64,000 nucleotides of DNA from Ophiodon elongatus. Taxonomy: Eukaryota > Chordata > Actinopteri > Perciformes > Hexagrammidae. Below are positions 1 to 27,189 of the stretch, in pieces (within the stretch, counting starts at the first letter, position 1; the number at the start of each line of letters is the position of its first letter). The translations under genes were made by a program, and so were the position numbers. The notes beneath the pieces are model-generated. The model saw only the letters and a list, made by a program, of their open reading frames with translations. It was not told the origin of the DNA and made no database searches. Where the stretch lies: contig JACSYO010000975.1 of the NCBI GenBank assembly GCA_016806645.1, positions 642,501 to 706,500 of the forward strand, written 5' to 3'.

Positions 1-15408
<15,408 letters not shown>

Positions 15409-15724
15409 TGATGATGATGATGATGATGACACCAGTGGCAACCCGGCCATCTCATCCAATAATGGAAATGAAAAGATGACTCTTATTTCCCCGCGTTAAT
15501 CTTCTGCTCAATCAAAAATCAATAACCCCACTATTACACAAGAGATATGACGGCTTTGTACGTGCGTGGTCCTCTCGCTGAGATGTTCTACGGACACATT
15601 GTGAGAGTTTTTAGTTTTGTTTTGTCTTTTTTTTTTTGTTTCACATTTATCCGCGAGAGCTTTGTAATTTTGTTAGTATCTTCATATTGCTCCACCTTTG
15701 GGCTGTTAATACACTTGTTTTAAT

Positions 15725-15730
15725 AATAAA
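15725..15730 (+). promoter_or_regulatory. Candidate tpr poly(A) signal AATAAA
   Basis: Canonical AATAAA about 320 bases after the tpr stop codon. The 3' UTR upstream of it carries a short (GAT)n run right after the stop (15409-15430). Confidence 0.6.
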
Positions 15731-16118
15731 GTTGAACGATGAGTAGCAGCGATATGTGTGCTTTGTATAATTGGTGTGGTGGGTCTGAGTGGACAAAGGG
15801 GGCCAAACAGCAAAGGCCTTTCAATTAGCAGGATGTGGCATTGTATCCATTGTGTCTTAGTTAGGTTTTATATTATTGGACATTATTTTTGAAAATCTTC
15901 AAAATGAATAAATTCTACCCACTACACATTCATGGGAAGTGAAACTTTGTTACTCCAGCAGAAGTTATCTCTTGTGTCTAAAAGTTGTGATGGTATTTAG
16001 TTGACAATGTTCCAAAATTAACTTAGATTTTATAACCAAGATATGAATACAATAGAAAAATAGTAAATTGTTGCTTATTGCTCAGTAGACATATTTGCTG
16101 CTCCCTGTCAGGAAGCTC
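15731..16118. other. Convergent intergenic gap between tpr and prg4
   Basis: AT-rich sequence with no open frame or recognisable repeat. It separates the 3' ends of two convergent genes and must hold the 3' UTR of prg4 on the minus strand and possibly the end of the tpr 3' UTR. Confidence 0.7.
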
Positions 16119-17136
16119 CTAGGGACAGCGCAGCCAAACTCCGATGGAGTTGGCTGGCAGGTGAGCGTTGTCATTTTGAGCGGCCATGTTGGTCGCCACG
16201 GCGACGGGGCTGAGGATGGCTTGGGGTGCGAGGACTGCAGACGGGGGCGGTTTGACCAGAGCCGGCAGGTTCTTAGAAATCTTGACGCTGAAGAAGAGCG
16301 CTGTGGGGGAGACAGAAGACAACCAACCTCATCACACAGGAAAGAGAAACAGTTTATCTGGTTCAGCCAACATGGAGGACTACTCTTCTGGTAGAGTTAA
16401 GCTAACAGCTCTCAGGGAGGTTCTTACGTCCAGAGAAGACGTAGTGCTCGTATGGGTCTCTCCTCTGAGGACTGGGCATGGACAGGGCAGCGGTGATCGG
16501 GGTGGGGAATCCCATCAGAGACACTTTGATGTTGATCTCTCCACTGAGAAGAACTTCTGGATGTGAGAAATAAAAACAGCATTAAGGGGACATTAAAGGC
16601 ACAGTCCAACGTTGTGGGGAACTGGCTTTGTTAGGCTACTGACCAGCCTGGCGAGCGACACGTGTCCTCGAGGAGCTCCTTGGTTTCTTGCTGCAGGAGG
16701 GAGTGCTGCCTGGTGGGAAGGTGAACCCCTGCATGATGTCTCCTGGAGGACAAACAGGTGGAGATGTTCATAGATCGACACCGTGTACCCGTCTATCCAC
16801 AAGTGTTTGTGTTTGTAGATTGTGTGTTCAGCCCTCCTCCGGTGCCGAGGACAACCGACCAACTGTGACCTGAACATAGGTCACTAAGTTTCATTCACTG
16901 GTGGAGGCCCCAAAAGGCTCGTGGGTGGACCTCGAGTTGAGATCATTTTTCTCACACAGTCACACTGTTCTTTTAGCCAGGTGGCAAGTATGAAATTGAG
17001 GACACTTGAATGGTGGCTGTTAATGCGTGAAGTGGTGCTTCACTTCTCCCTGTCATGTACTTCTACCTGGTGAAGTGTGCTTAGACAAGTCAGTTCCTCC
17101 CCAGCTCCAGGTTGGGCCTCTGTTGATCACGTTTAG

Positions 17137-17203
<67 letters not shown>

Positions 17204-17851
17204 CCTCACCGCTCTTAAAGAAGTACACCGTCTCCGCTCTGCTGCCGGTGGCTGGTGCTGCCAGGGCAGCGCTGATGCTTCCTGTCAGACCTGGGAACTC
17301 CGAGACCAGAGGTCTGGGGTAACCCGGCTCCATCACCATGTTCCTGTCTAGACGCCAGTACTGGTCCCCCTGAAGGGGGTGGGGCGAGGAGGACAGAGGA
17401 TAACTGCTTGCTGACCTCCATCAGCACAGAGGGAGCTCCCTTTGTTGAGTTCATATTGCATATTTAACACATCTTGGCATAAACATAAAGTATTCAGCAT
17501 ATTTAATTATCTGCAACCATGCTGTGCCTCCCTTTTACTCCTGAACCAGCAGAGAGTAGTCCAATTTCTACCCCAAAACATTAACTGTCCAGAATGATGC
17601 CTAAAGAATACAAAGGTTCTCAATTGTTTTTCAGCCAAGGACTCTTTAAATGAAAGAGAATATAAAGGGGACGTCCCTTTCTTTGACAATTTGTTTACAC
17701 ATCTACAGTCTTAGTTATGGGAAATGTATTTAAAGATATCAGATGTGTATTTAACATATTTCCACCATCTCAACACAGAATATCTATAAAACAATGCAGC
17801 TGACATCAATTCAGTTAGCTGCAAGTAACACTGTACCGAAACAAAATGTCA

Positions 17852-17886
<35 letters not shown>

Positions 17887-18290
17887 CTTCTAATCTACTG
17901 TGAACAGTGGCAGCGCAGAAGTTGCTGCAGTAATAATATTATTAATGTCAGTAGTAGCAGTAGCTCCGTACCTTGATGATGTAGGTGTGTCCGTGGCAGT
18001 TGCAGCGCGTGAAGACGGTGTCGATGGGGGAGGGGACGCCCAGGGTGTCCGTGATACTCTGAGGACGACTTACTGAGCGACTGACGGCGTCCACCGACCA
18101 GAGCAGATCCCCTGAAACACACATTACACACACACACACACACTTTAATACATGAAACAAAACACTGTGAGGAACTCTGGAGGTGTCACACACTGATACT
18201 GACCTTTAAATATCAGAATGGTCCCATTGCTAAGAGCAGTCAGTCCATTGATGGGGGAATCACTGCACAGGTTGGCATCAGCAAAGAGTC

Positions 18291-18329
<39 letters not shown>

Positions 18330-18402
18330 GTATTACACACTAAAAAGTCAAATGTATATTTGTATATGTAAAAACATAAGGAGACTGAAGTTGGAGAAAT
18401 GC

Positions 18403-18438
<36 letters not shown>

Positions 18439-21400
18439 AATTGCCCTACCTGTCCCTGCTCCCTGAGGAACTGCTCCCGTCAGACCCGCTCCCGTCAGAC
18501 CTGCTTCCGTCAGACCCGCTCCCGTCAGACCCAAGGCCTGAGCTATGTCCTGCAGGGTGCTGGGTCTGGGCTGGGTGACTGCCGCGCCACTGGGACCTGA
18601 AAAAAAACAAACATGTATTACATTGTGTGGTGAAATGTAAAAAATCGAAATAATACTTTTGTTTAAGTTATCAAATATACAGGTTATTTCTAAACAAACT
18701 TTTTTGTTAAATTACAAATTGTAATTTCTCAAAACATTTTATCATTAAAAATTCCTCAAAAGTTTTAACAAATGTCCTATTCACAATGACGTTTATAATA
18801 ACGTCTGCATAATTAATCTTGGTGACAGCACCAGGTGGATATTCACTTTACCATCAACTGCTCCATGACCAGAGGGACTGACGGGAGCACCGCTGCCCAG
18901 AGACGGAGCACTGTGGCTGGGCAGAGAGGAGCCCCGTCCTGGTGGGACTGGAGCTCTGCCGTGAGAGACGAGGATGTTCCTCACACCTGCAGCAGGAAGA
19001 AGGAAAGGAGGAAGGATCTAATCTTCAAACCATGTCTAGTGGATTGGTCGGTACCACAGTCAGTTTGTGGTAATTTACTTCAACATGGAGTAGCTTTTTT
19101 TTGGTTTTTGCAGAATGTTTATTAGAGGAGCTGGTTAGCCTAGCCTATGCTAAGCTAGGCTAACCGGCTAACTAGGCTAACCGGCTTCATATTTACTGTA
19201 TAAAAGAGTGGTATCGATCTTGTCTGTCAACAAGAAAGCAAATAAGGGTATTTCCCAAAATATCACACTATTTAAGATTTAAAAAAGAAATGTCGAACAA
19301 ATGGGTGACTTCACTATGTCCACTTCTTATATACGGTCTAGGATTTCACAATTGAGCAGAGCCTGCAGTACCCACCTTAGCTAATTTGTCCCATTAGCGA
19401 AGCAATCTCGACAAACAAACTTGAAATTATTAAAAAATATTTTAAAAAAAAAGAAAAAGTGTTTGGCCTCCCAGTTGCTCTGGGCCCTGAGTCAGTAATC
19501 CAGTCTTCATCATTACGATGTTAAAATGTCTGCATGCAGGAGTAGTAGCAAAATATTTGTGTATTATTTGTGTATTTAATGACTGCGGTTTGTTTGTTTT
19601 TTTGTCTGAATGAACAGGTTCAGCATTAGAAACAACGTCTACCTGTGAACCATTCCTCGCTCGCACTGTTGGACATCCTCCTGCTGCCCCCTGACCCCTG
19701 GTTCCCTGAAAACAGAAGGGAAGACATCAGTGACTGTGAGGACACACCTGCTCTCCTTAGTCAGCACTGCAACACGGTTCAAGCCCTCCTGTGGGGCGTA
19801 CGCAAAATATAGAATTCCGAGGAGCTGCATTTGTGCATATTCAAATATTTTCTTCGCTTTTCTGCGTTCATGGGTCGCCTACTTTTTTTCTTTGTGCCAC
19901 TGATGACCCGTTTAAGAAGTGGATTGCTTAACTCATTCAATACATATCCGAAAAATTCAGAAGGTTCATTCTGTCCAATTCAGATACATTTTCCGTCTTC
20001 ATCTCACGGCTAACGGCCCTGAGGATTTGTTCGGTTACTTTGTTCAATGGACGGTTACAGATTTGGTGAAAGGGAAGTTCTCCTGCTGATTAGTTAGTTG
20101 TTATTGATGGCTGCTGACCTGAAGCAGCCGGCCTCACAGGCTGGACAATCCTGGTGTGGGAAACTGACACACTGGCATCTGTGGAGAGAGACAAGGTGGA
20201 AGAACGCACTCAAACCAGGATATGTTGTCCATTCAAACCCAAGCCTCTTTATGGCTTTAAACTGCGCTGCAATTGTGTTTTGCTGTGGTTGTTGGCCATT
20301 ACCACAGTGTTGCTGATGGTAGTCATGACAACAGGTGTTGAACTGGATGCACTGTGGATCGCACTCGCACAGCCGACCGCGCCTGAACGCCTCACCACAG
20401 CGGCCCTGACAGGACTGAGCTGAGAACAACAGACAGACCAGCAGAACATTAGCGACACAGCAGAACACATGTTCCAGCGCACGTTCCAGCACACGCTTCC
20501 AACACGTGTTGCAACACGTGTTCCAGCACACGCTTCCAACACGTGTTGCAACACGTGTTCCAACACATGCTTCCAACACATGCTTCCAACACACGTTCCA
20601 ACACACATTCCAGCACATGCTTCCAACACGTGTTGCAACCCGTGTTCCAACACGTGTTCCAACACATGCTTCCAACACACGTTCCAACAGACGTTCCAAC
20701 ACATGTTCCAACAGACGTTCCAACACATGTTCCAACAGACGTTCCAACACATGTTCCAACAGACGTTCCAACACATGTTCCAACACATGTTCCAACTGGT
20801 CCCAACTCTCTGAAAGTTAAAGCTGCATCAGTCCATTTGGACCACTAGGGGCAGAAGAACTGGAAACAAGCTGACAGACATATGGCCCTGACAAATTACT
20901 GCCTCGTAAAGTTATTATGGCTCACGATTTAACAAACAGTTGCCCATCTACACATTCAGCAGACACGCAGCAACTTTAGCATTCATTTGGAGCTATGTTT
21001 CTGCTATTAGATGATCCACAATCTGGTCACTAAATGTGTCTGTCTGCCATTTGGCGCTGAGCAGGTGTAGTGGACAGCTTGTTGGCTAAAAAAGATGCCT
21101 GACTGCTAGAAACGGGAGAGCAGTAAAACAATGAGCTAAGGGGGTGCAATTAATAGAAAGCAAAATAATTAACAAACCAACATTGTAAAAAAAAATTTGC
21201 AAAACAAGTTGAACACTGAAAACCAAAATGAGTTAAAAGAAGCTAAAATGTCTCATAGAGCTGCAGAGTTTGATGCTCGGTGGGTTAGTCAACATTACAG
21301 TGTGACACATTTCATATTTGCACCATTTGATTTGTTGATGATATAAAAAAAAAAAGAAACATTTGATAACTGTGAATTAAAAGTCAGACATATCTGACTA

Positions 21401-22121
21401 CCTGCACGTCCAACACCTTGTACGTATCTTTGCTAAACCCTGTTAGTGTCACATAGATGAACCACGTATCTATATATTGATCTGCTGAGAGTCATACCAG
21501 TGGTGCAAGTGGTCTGGAAGTCGAGGCAGCACTCGTTGTGTTGCAGGCAGTTGAAGTCACAGTTACACTGCTGGCCTCTGGTGAAGACCTCGCCACAGCG
21601 CCCCACGCAGCTGTCTGAGGGGAGACGGCACCGAGCTTTCAGTCACACTTACTTTTCCATTCAAGCGTATTGAATGACATCATAACTTCAGGTATCATCA
21701 AGTGGGCTGTGAAACATCTCATGGATAGAATATTAAACATTCGGCATTCCTATGGCTTAGATGCATTATTAGACAGCCATAGTAGGCTACTAGGGATTTT
21801 ATTTTACATTATAAGGTATTATATGTGCATTATGCTTAGAATTTGATTGCAAGTTATTACAAGTGCAATGTAACACATGACACGGTATCATGCACATTAT
21901 ATGTTATCACAGCTTCATTAGTAGACATTTTATACAGCGGACATTCTAAGGTATAGGTACACTATGAAGCCTATGAAGGGCAGTTGTACACAACGTGCCA
22001 TGTAGTGTAGATTCAGAAGGTTTAATCAATGTGTCCTACCTGGTCCAGCAGCAGCAGTGGAGGTCACAGCAAGGCCAAGCAGCAGAAGCAGTGGTGACAT
22101 TTTCATCATCCTCATCATCAT
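16119..22121 (-). CDS. prg4: Proteoglycan 4 / lubricin-like secreted protein, 13 exons, 505 aa, no long mucin domain
   Basis: Minus-strand exons, 5' to 3': 22121-22040, 21614-21498, 20419-20303, 20178-20119, 19705-19643, 18986-18852, 18596-18450, 18290-18204, 18111-17972, 17369-17210, 16742-16644, 16556-16428, 16300-16119. They total 1,518 bp with consistent phases (505 residues plus stop). Exon 1 is a signal peptide (SPLLLLLGLAVTSTAAAGP). Exons 2 and 3 each encode a somatomedin-B domain with the full cysteine pattern (DSCVGRCGEVFTRGQQCNC...; QSCQGRCGEAFRRGRLCEC...). Exons 4-7 are a short Ser/Pro/Gly linker, including four GLTGA-type repeats. Exons 8-13 form hemopexin repeats: ANLCSDSPINGLTALSNGT, SPIDTVFTRCNCHGHTY, QYWRLDRNMV, and a C-terminal GVWLRCP that parallels the VWYNCP end of mammalian PRG4. 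PRG4 is an extracellular boundary lubricant; SMB plus hemopexin is also the vitronectin layout, but the C-terminal motifs favour PRG4. Which teleost paralogue this is cannot be decided here. Confidence 0.92.
17137..17202. repeat. (GT)n microsatellite in prg4 intron
   Basis: GT repeat on the + strand lying directly downstream (minus-strand sense) of the donor of the exon 17369-17210. Confidence 0.92.
17853..17886. repeat. (TAG)n trinucleotide microsatellite in prg4 intron
   Basis: About eleven tandem AGT/TAG units in the intron upstream (minus-strand sense) of the exon at 17369. Confidence 0.85.
18293..18437. repeat. Two (CA)n microsatellites in a prg4 intron
   Basis: CA repeats at about 18293-18326 and 18403-18437 near the two ends of the 160-bp intron between prg4 exons 7 and 8 (18597 side and 18290 side). 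Together they occupy almost half of this intron. Confidence 0.88.
20462..20800. repeat. 12/24-bp minisatellite in prg4 intron 2
   Basis: Tandem units of the form RYGTTCCAACAC. On the right (about 20683-20790) they settle into a regular 24-bp alternation of ACATGTTCCAAC and AGACGTTCCAAC; on the left the units are more diverged and contain palindromic ACACGTGT cores. Open frames through it are artefacts of the period being a multiple of three. Confidence 0.88.
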
Positions 22122-23985
22122 CTTCACAAATGGAATCTGAGCCGACTGACGGTGTACGATGCACAAAGAGAGACACGCTGTACCACAGTAACAGAACGAG
22201 AGAATCAGCAGTTACCTTCTCAGTGTGTCACCTCTCCTTGCCTTTCTTCAATCTGTCAAGTCTGTTGGTCTTATATATATGAGACAAAGGCACTGAGACA
22301 GGACACTTTTGATCAGCATCACACACAAACACACACCCGCAGACTCATTAAAAAGCTGCCAAGTGGTATTTAAACTTCCTCCACTGGCAATAAAGGAACT
22401 CCTACACACAGTAAACCCGTTTCAAGACCAGAAGCGGAAAGTCACTAATTATAAATGACCTTTTTTTACTGTGTTTTGGGATGCACAACAAAAAGCCTGT
22501 ATCTTACTTCCTTTTTGAGTTTTTTTATATTCTACGTTTTATAAATATCAAATCATATCTTGGTCTACCATTCTTTTAACATTAAATCTATCAAAACCGT
22601 AACAGTATTTAGGTACAATATTTCAGTGTTATTTTTGTGAGGTCTGTGACTTCATCCACATGTGATATTACTCCCACCTGTTTTCTCCGCCAGCCAACTC
22701 GAGGAATGAGGTGCTCGAGCCAGCCAAAACTGATGTCATGTGGTTTTTTGACAATTATTCGGCGGGGTTTCAACAGTTCAGCTCAATCCGCGGGTCGTAA
22801 ACAGTGTCTACATGTGGGTGGCTTTCACACGGAGAGGGAATGAGGGGAAAGAGAGGAAATAAATGAGAGGGGTCAATCTGCTGAGGCATTCACCGTAGAT
22901 TCATGTGGATAAGCTGCTTACTTTTGGATTGATTTTTCCCCTCCATTATTACATTAAAGGGATAGTTTGGATGTTTAGAAGAGTGCTTGTGTGAGCTACT
23001 TCTCCACAGTCAGTGTGTTACTACAGTAGATGGAGTTTGGAGAAACAGACAGGAGTACGAGCACGGGGGCAAAGCAAAGTACTGCTGTGGATGTATTTTA
23101 GACACCTAAAAATATCTATATCAGTTTAAATGTACGCTATATTTATACAGGATTTTTCACCACTTTACCGTGCTGTCAGCTGTCTTGTGTTATTGATTTC
23201 CTTAACTTAATATTGTGCAACTCTCTCCTTTCCCTAAAATCATGAAAACAGAAATTAACACTTCCCAGCATTTTTTAAATAAACGACAAAGCCGATATGT
23301 TGAATAACCTGATTCTCTTGTTCCCACTTTAATATTGCAGTTTGCAATTAAAATTGTATTTTTGCTTAACTATCTTCCTCCTGACAAGTTTGCACTTAGA
23401 TTTCTTGATTATTCTACAAAACGTCTATCATCATAAATAGAAAGGTGCTATAATCACAGACCGGTAAGAGGAATGACATTGGATGGATGGAAAATGTCTG
23501 ATCACATAAAGATTCTACACATATTGTCTTTCGTAAAGACAGAAGTTTGACATAAAGGATTTGAAAAGTAGGAAAAGGCAGTTTGACATCTGTTGCAAAT
23601 CAGCTTGTTGACACGTAGGGCCATCTGCTAGAGAGATGATCCAATGGGAATGAGTCACTGCAGCGCACCAAACACATCAACACACCCACTCTGTTCCCAT
23701 TCACCTGTTGGCCTCACTCCTCTAATGAGCCTGGTGATTGGTCAGACGGTCAGATTGAAGCAGCTCATAAAACTTTAATAGCACCCCACATTGTGACCAT
23801 GTACAGACTGTGGGACGCACGCTGGCGGGCAGTTCAGAACACCACACACACATTCAGTTGGTCTTGAGAAACAGGAGGCCAGACAGACATTATGAAATGT
23901 GTATTTAAAGGGCGTCTGGCAAACCAAACATAACCGAAAGAAGAATAGCGATTCATTCCACCTGACCATGTGAATGTAAATTTAG
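22122..23985. other. prg4 upstream region and intergenic DNA, no gene seen
   Basis: The first few hundred bases above the prg4 start must hold its promoter and 5' UTR; a TATATATATGAG stretch lies at 22273-22284. The rest is AT-rich unique-looking sequence without a supported gene. Confidence 0.5.
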
Positions 23986-23987
23986 TC

Positions 23988-24830
23988 CTTTAATTCTTTG
24001 ATCTAAGCGCCGCATTTGAATCGGTGGATCGTAGCACTTTTATTGAAAGGTTGAGAACATGGGTCGGTATCTCAGGGACCGGCCTTCCAGTGGTTCTTCT
24101 CATATATTTCTAACAGAAAATGAGTCTGTTGATGGCTTTACGTCGTCTGAAGCATCGTCTATGTATGGGGTGCCTCAGGGCTCCATTCTAGGACCAATTT
24201 AATTTTCTCTTAATGCTCCTTTTGCGTCACATTATCAATCAGCGTGATATGTCATTTCATTGCTATGCAGACGATACGCAGCTGTACATGTCTTGCTAGC
24301 CGTCAATTTTCTTCAGCTGAACTCCTCGTAAGCGGAAGGCTTTGTTACAGGCTATGAGCACATGACTAGCTCCGCCTGCTCTCAGCACCTTGGTGGGATT
24401 TTAGATCCCAACCTCAATCTCAAGTCCCATGTTAAAAAGTGAGCTTAGTCTTGTTTTTTCACTTGATAAATATTGCTAGAATTTAGATCATTTCTGACGT
24501 TTTAATCATTTTCTAAAAGTTATTTTTGCTTTTATTACTTAATTTCTGGATTCATGATTTCTCGGCTTCGGCTGTCTAAAATGCAGCTGCCAGACTTTTA
24601 ACCAAATCTCGAAAGCTTGATCAGTTCTCCAATATTTTAGCTTCCCTTCACTGGCTGATGTCCAATTTAAAAGTGATTTTAAAATCTTAATCTTGATTTT
24701 TAAGGCCCTGCATGGTATGGCACAGAGCTACCTGGCTCACCCTCTCAATCATTACTCTCGTATTTGATTGTTTATGATGCACTCTGTAATGGGGTGCTAT
24801 ATAAATAGAGTTCTTATTATCATCATTAAT
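23988..24830 (+). pseudogene. Decayed L2/Rex1-like LINE reverse-transcriptase fragment
   Basis: Conceptual pieces in several frames on the + strand give a non-LTR reverse transcriptase: DLSAAFESVD, YGVPQGSILGP, then CYADDTQLYM in a shifted frame, and downstream SLHWLMSNLK-like and YSSYLAHPLNHYS-like pieces. It ends in a 3' tail resembling other fish LINEs (GGGGTGCTATATAAATAGAG near 24794-24813). Stops and frameshifts throughout show it is dead. The family is recognised from the RT signature; the clade is an estimate. Confidence 0.75.
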
Positions 24831-25929
24831 AGGCTACATAAAGTCAGACTATTTATTTGAGAAATGTGTCTGTTTCGCTCTGCAGTTGCCAGGATGTTTT
24901 GTAGATCTGCATTTACTTTGTGTGGTCTTGGAGCTCCTACTCTCTGTACTTCTGTTGCCACTGGGAATGACTGCCTGATGGGACTGCGGGTTGCTGACCA
25001 GTGTCTGCCTGCATTACCTCATCCTCCTGATGTCTTCCTGTCACCCCGCTTGTCCTTAGTTTCAGCTTTATAGTTGAAGCCAATTCCATGGTTAACTTTA
25101 TTTTCCCAGTGGGTAAAGAATGTTCTCTTTGTGTTTATTCCCAGTTTGTGGTCACATGGACCTAATTCAAATTGGGAACATTCTGTTAGATCAACATATT
25201 GATATGTTTCTTCACAAACATATTAATTGTTTGATTTAAATATTTCTAAAATGTTGTGAATCCTACCTGGACTTCCACGAGGGAGTATTCCTATTCATCA
25301 TGTTCAACAGTGATACATTGACCAGTCATAAAGCACTGTTTCATTGAGGCCTCCTGTGAAAAGGTGAAGTGACATTCTATTAATCCTGGATTCTTTGGAT
25401 TGCAATCTATCTATGAGTCTCAGCCTCACTTATTATCATCTAGCAATATTTTCTTGTTGTTTTTCTGTGGCTTTTGTTCATTTTCAGTAAACAGAACACT
25501 AAACATCCAATATCTCAGTGGCACCACATTCTGATTAAAAGGGGAAACGTAACTAGAAGTAGAACTAGAACCTATAATGTACTGTAACAGATTGCATTGC
25601 CTATAACATGAAAAGTGGCACTGCTCAAAACCTGGTCGATGGAGGGGGGAAGACACACCCTGCTCGTAGCCCACTCTGTCATTTCAGTACATCATACATA
25701 TATATATATGTATAGTACAACGGTTGATATTTGTGACGCTATTTATTTTCTTTTTAAACACCATGCCCGGTGGAAAAAGCTGATGGGTTTTCCGAATTTG
25801 ATGGAACTCCGGAACTAAAGACTCCGCCTGTTTGTTTCCGCCCGGACAGTGTCAGAGACGAACTAAACACCTCAGCGTGAGCAAAAGATGCTTCACAACT
25901 GAACTTTCTGAGCTGTCGCTGCCTCAGTG
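24831..25929. other. Intergenic DNA, no gene seen
   Basis: No supported coding sequence. A short TATATATATATG run at 25697-25709 is the only simple repeat noticed. Confidence 0.5.
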
Positions 25930-26061
25930 ACCACACGTTTCTGTCTTGTTGTAGTCGGGCGTTTCTTCCCCTCGTCGGTCCATCACGTGTTGGACGCGGA
26001 GAGCGACCCGGAACAGGAGCGTTTCACCGGGAGAGCTCAAACAGGTGGCAGGCTAACGAGG
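25930..26061 (+). other. dusp12: Possible untranslated first exon of dusp12
   Basis: A locally GC-richer block ends in ACGAG|GTGAGC, a good donor, about 1.1 kb before the acceptor-like TTCCTATTTAAG at 27145-27156 that precedes the dusp12 start codon. This fits a non-coding first exon but rests on splice-site appearance and position only. Confidence 0.35.
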
Positions 26062-26239
26062 TGAGCTAAGCTGTCGTCGTCACAGAGATGTCAGGAGAGA
26101 AATGTACTAATGTCTGTCATGCTGAGGTCCATCAAGGCAGAACCCCTTTTTTTTTTTTCATTTTATCAGTTATTTCGGCTTTATGGAGGACCAGTCTGGT
26201 ACTGCATCAGGCTTATAGCTAGAACAATAACACAGCATT

Positions 26240-26842
26240 CAGATGGCATTCATACAAACAGCATTCATACCAACAGCAGTCATACAAACAGCAGTCATAC
26301 AAACAGCATTCATACAAACAGCAGTCATACAAACAGCAGTCATACAAACAGCAGTCATACCAACAGCAGTCATACAAACAGCAGTCATACCAACAGCAGT
26401 CATACCAACAGCAGTCATACAAACAGCAGTCATACCAACAGCAGTCATACAAACAGCAGTCATACAAACAGCATTCATACAAACAGCAGTCATACAAACA
26501 GCATTCATACAAACAGCATTCATACAACAGCAGTCATACAAACAGCAGTCATACAAACAGCATTCATACAAACAGCAGTCATACAAACAGCAGTCATACA
26601 AACAGCAGTCATACCAACAGCAGTCATACAAACAGCAGTCATACCAACAGCAGTCATACCAACAGCAGTCATACAAACAGCAGTCATACCAACAGCAGTC
26701 ATACAAACAGCAGTCATACAAACAGCATTCATACAAACAGCAGTCATACAAACAGCATTCATACAAACAGCATTCATACAAACAGCAGTCATACAAACAG
26801 CAGTCATACAAACAGCATTCATACAAACAGCATTCATACAAG
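26240..26842. repeat. 15-bp minisatellite with a 17-unit higher-order duplication
   Basis: About 40 tandem copies of CATACAAACAGCAGT with two common variants: CATT for CAGT, and CATACC for CATACAAA-type units. The order of variants over 17 successive units in the left half is repeated exactly in the right half. A single missing base at about 26526 separates the halves. It probably lies in the first intron or promoter region of dusp12. Open frames on both strands are by-products of the 15-bp period. Confidence 0.95.
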
Positions 26843-27189
26843 ATATGAGAGGAGAGGACAACAAGCCGTAGACTAATACAGTGATCCATCCCATATTACC
26901 AACAAGAAATAATATGTAGAAACACGAAATTTGGAAATTAAAAATGAAGGAATATAAATGACGCCGAAGAAAAAGTAACAGCGTTTTCATGAATTAAATC
27001 AGTTTTCTTTTTCTTTTTCGCCATGTATTGATACTTTTTTGTTTTCACATTTGAAAACAAAAATATTTAACAAATGTAAGTCAAAAATCACAAAGAACCC
27101 AAAAATGAAGGAGCATTTAAAATGTAATTCCTGATCTTTTTTCCTTCCTATTTAAGCCGCTCCGGGCTCAGCTCTGTGTCTCTGCCGCC

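Noticed and set aside
20094..20813. Long minus-strand frame joining Cys/Trp-rich repeats to a somatomedin-B domain, and plus-strand frames over the same DNA
   Set aside because: The Cys/Trp part is translated minisatellite in an intron; a good acceptor at 20420 marks the real exon start.
24864..25073. 69-codon plus-strand frame after the LINE remnant
   Set aside because: Short, no recognisable domain, and lies in LINE-flanking unique DNA without splice or promoter signals.
26240..26842. CRISPR-like appearance of a regular short repeat
   Set aside because: Units are contiguous without unique spacers, the DNA is eukaryotic, and unit variants are point changes.
26110..26990. Long open frames (up to about 250 codons) on both strands over the 15-bp minisatellite
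   Set aside because: A repeat period divisible by three keeps all frames open; products are monotonous pentapeptide repeats without start context, splice logic or homology.
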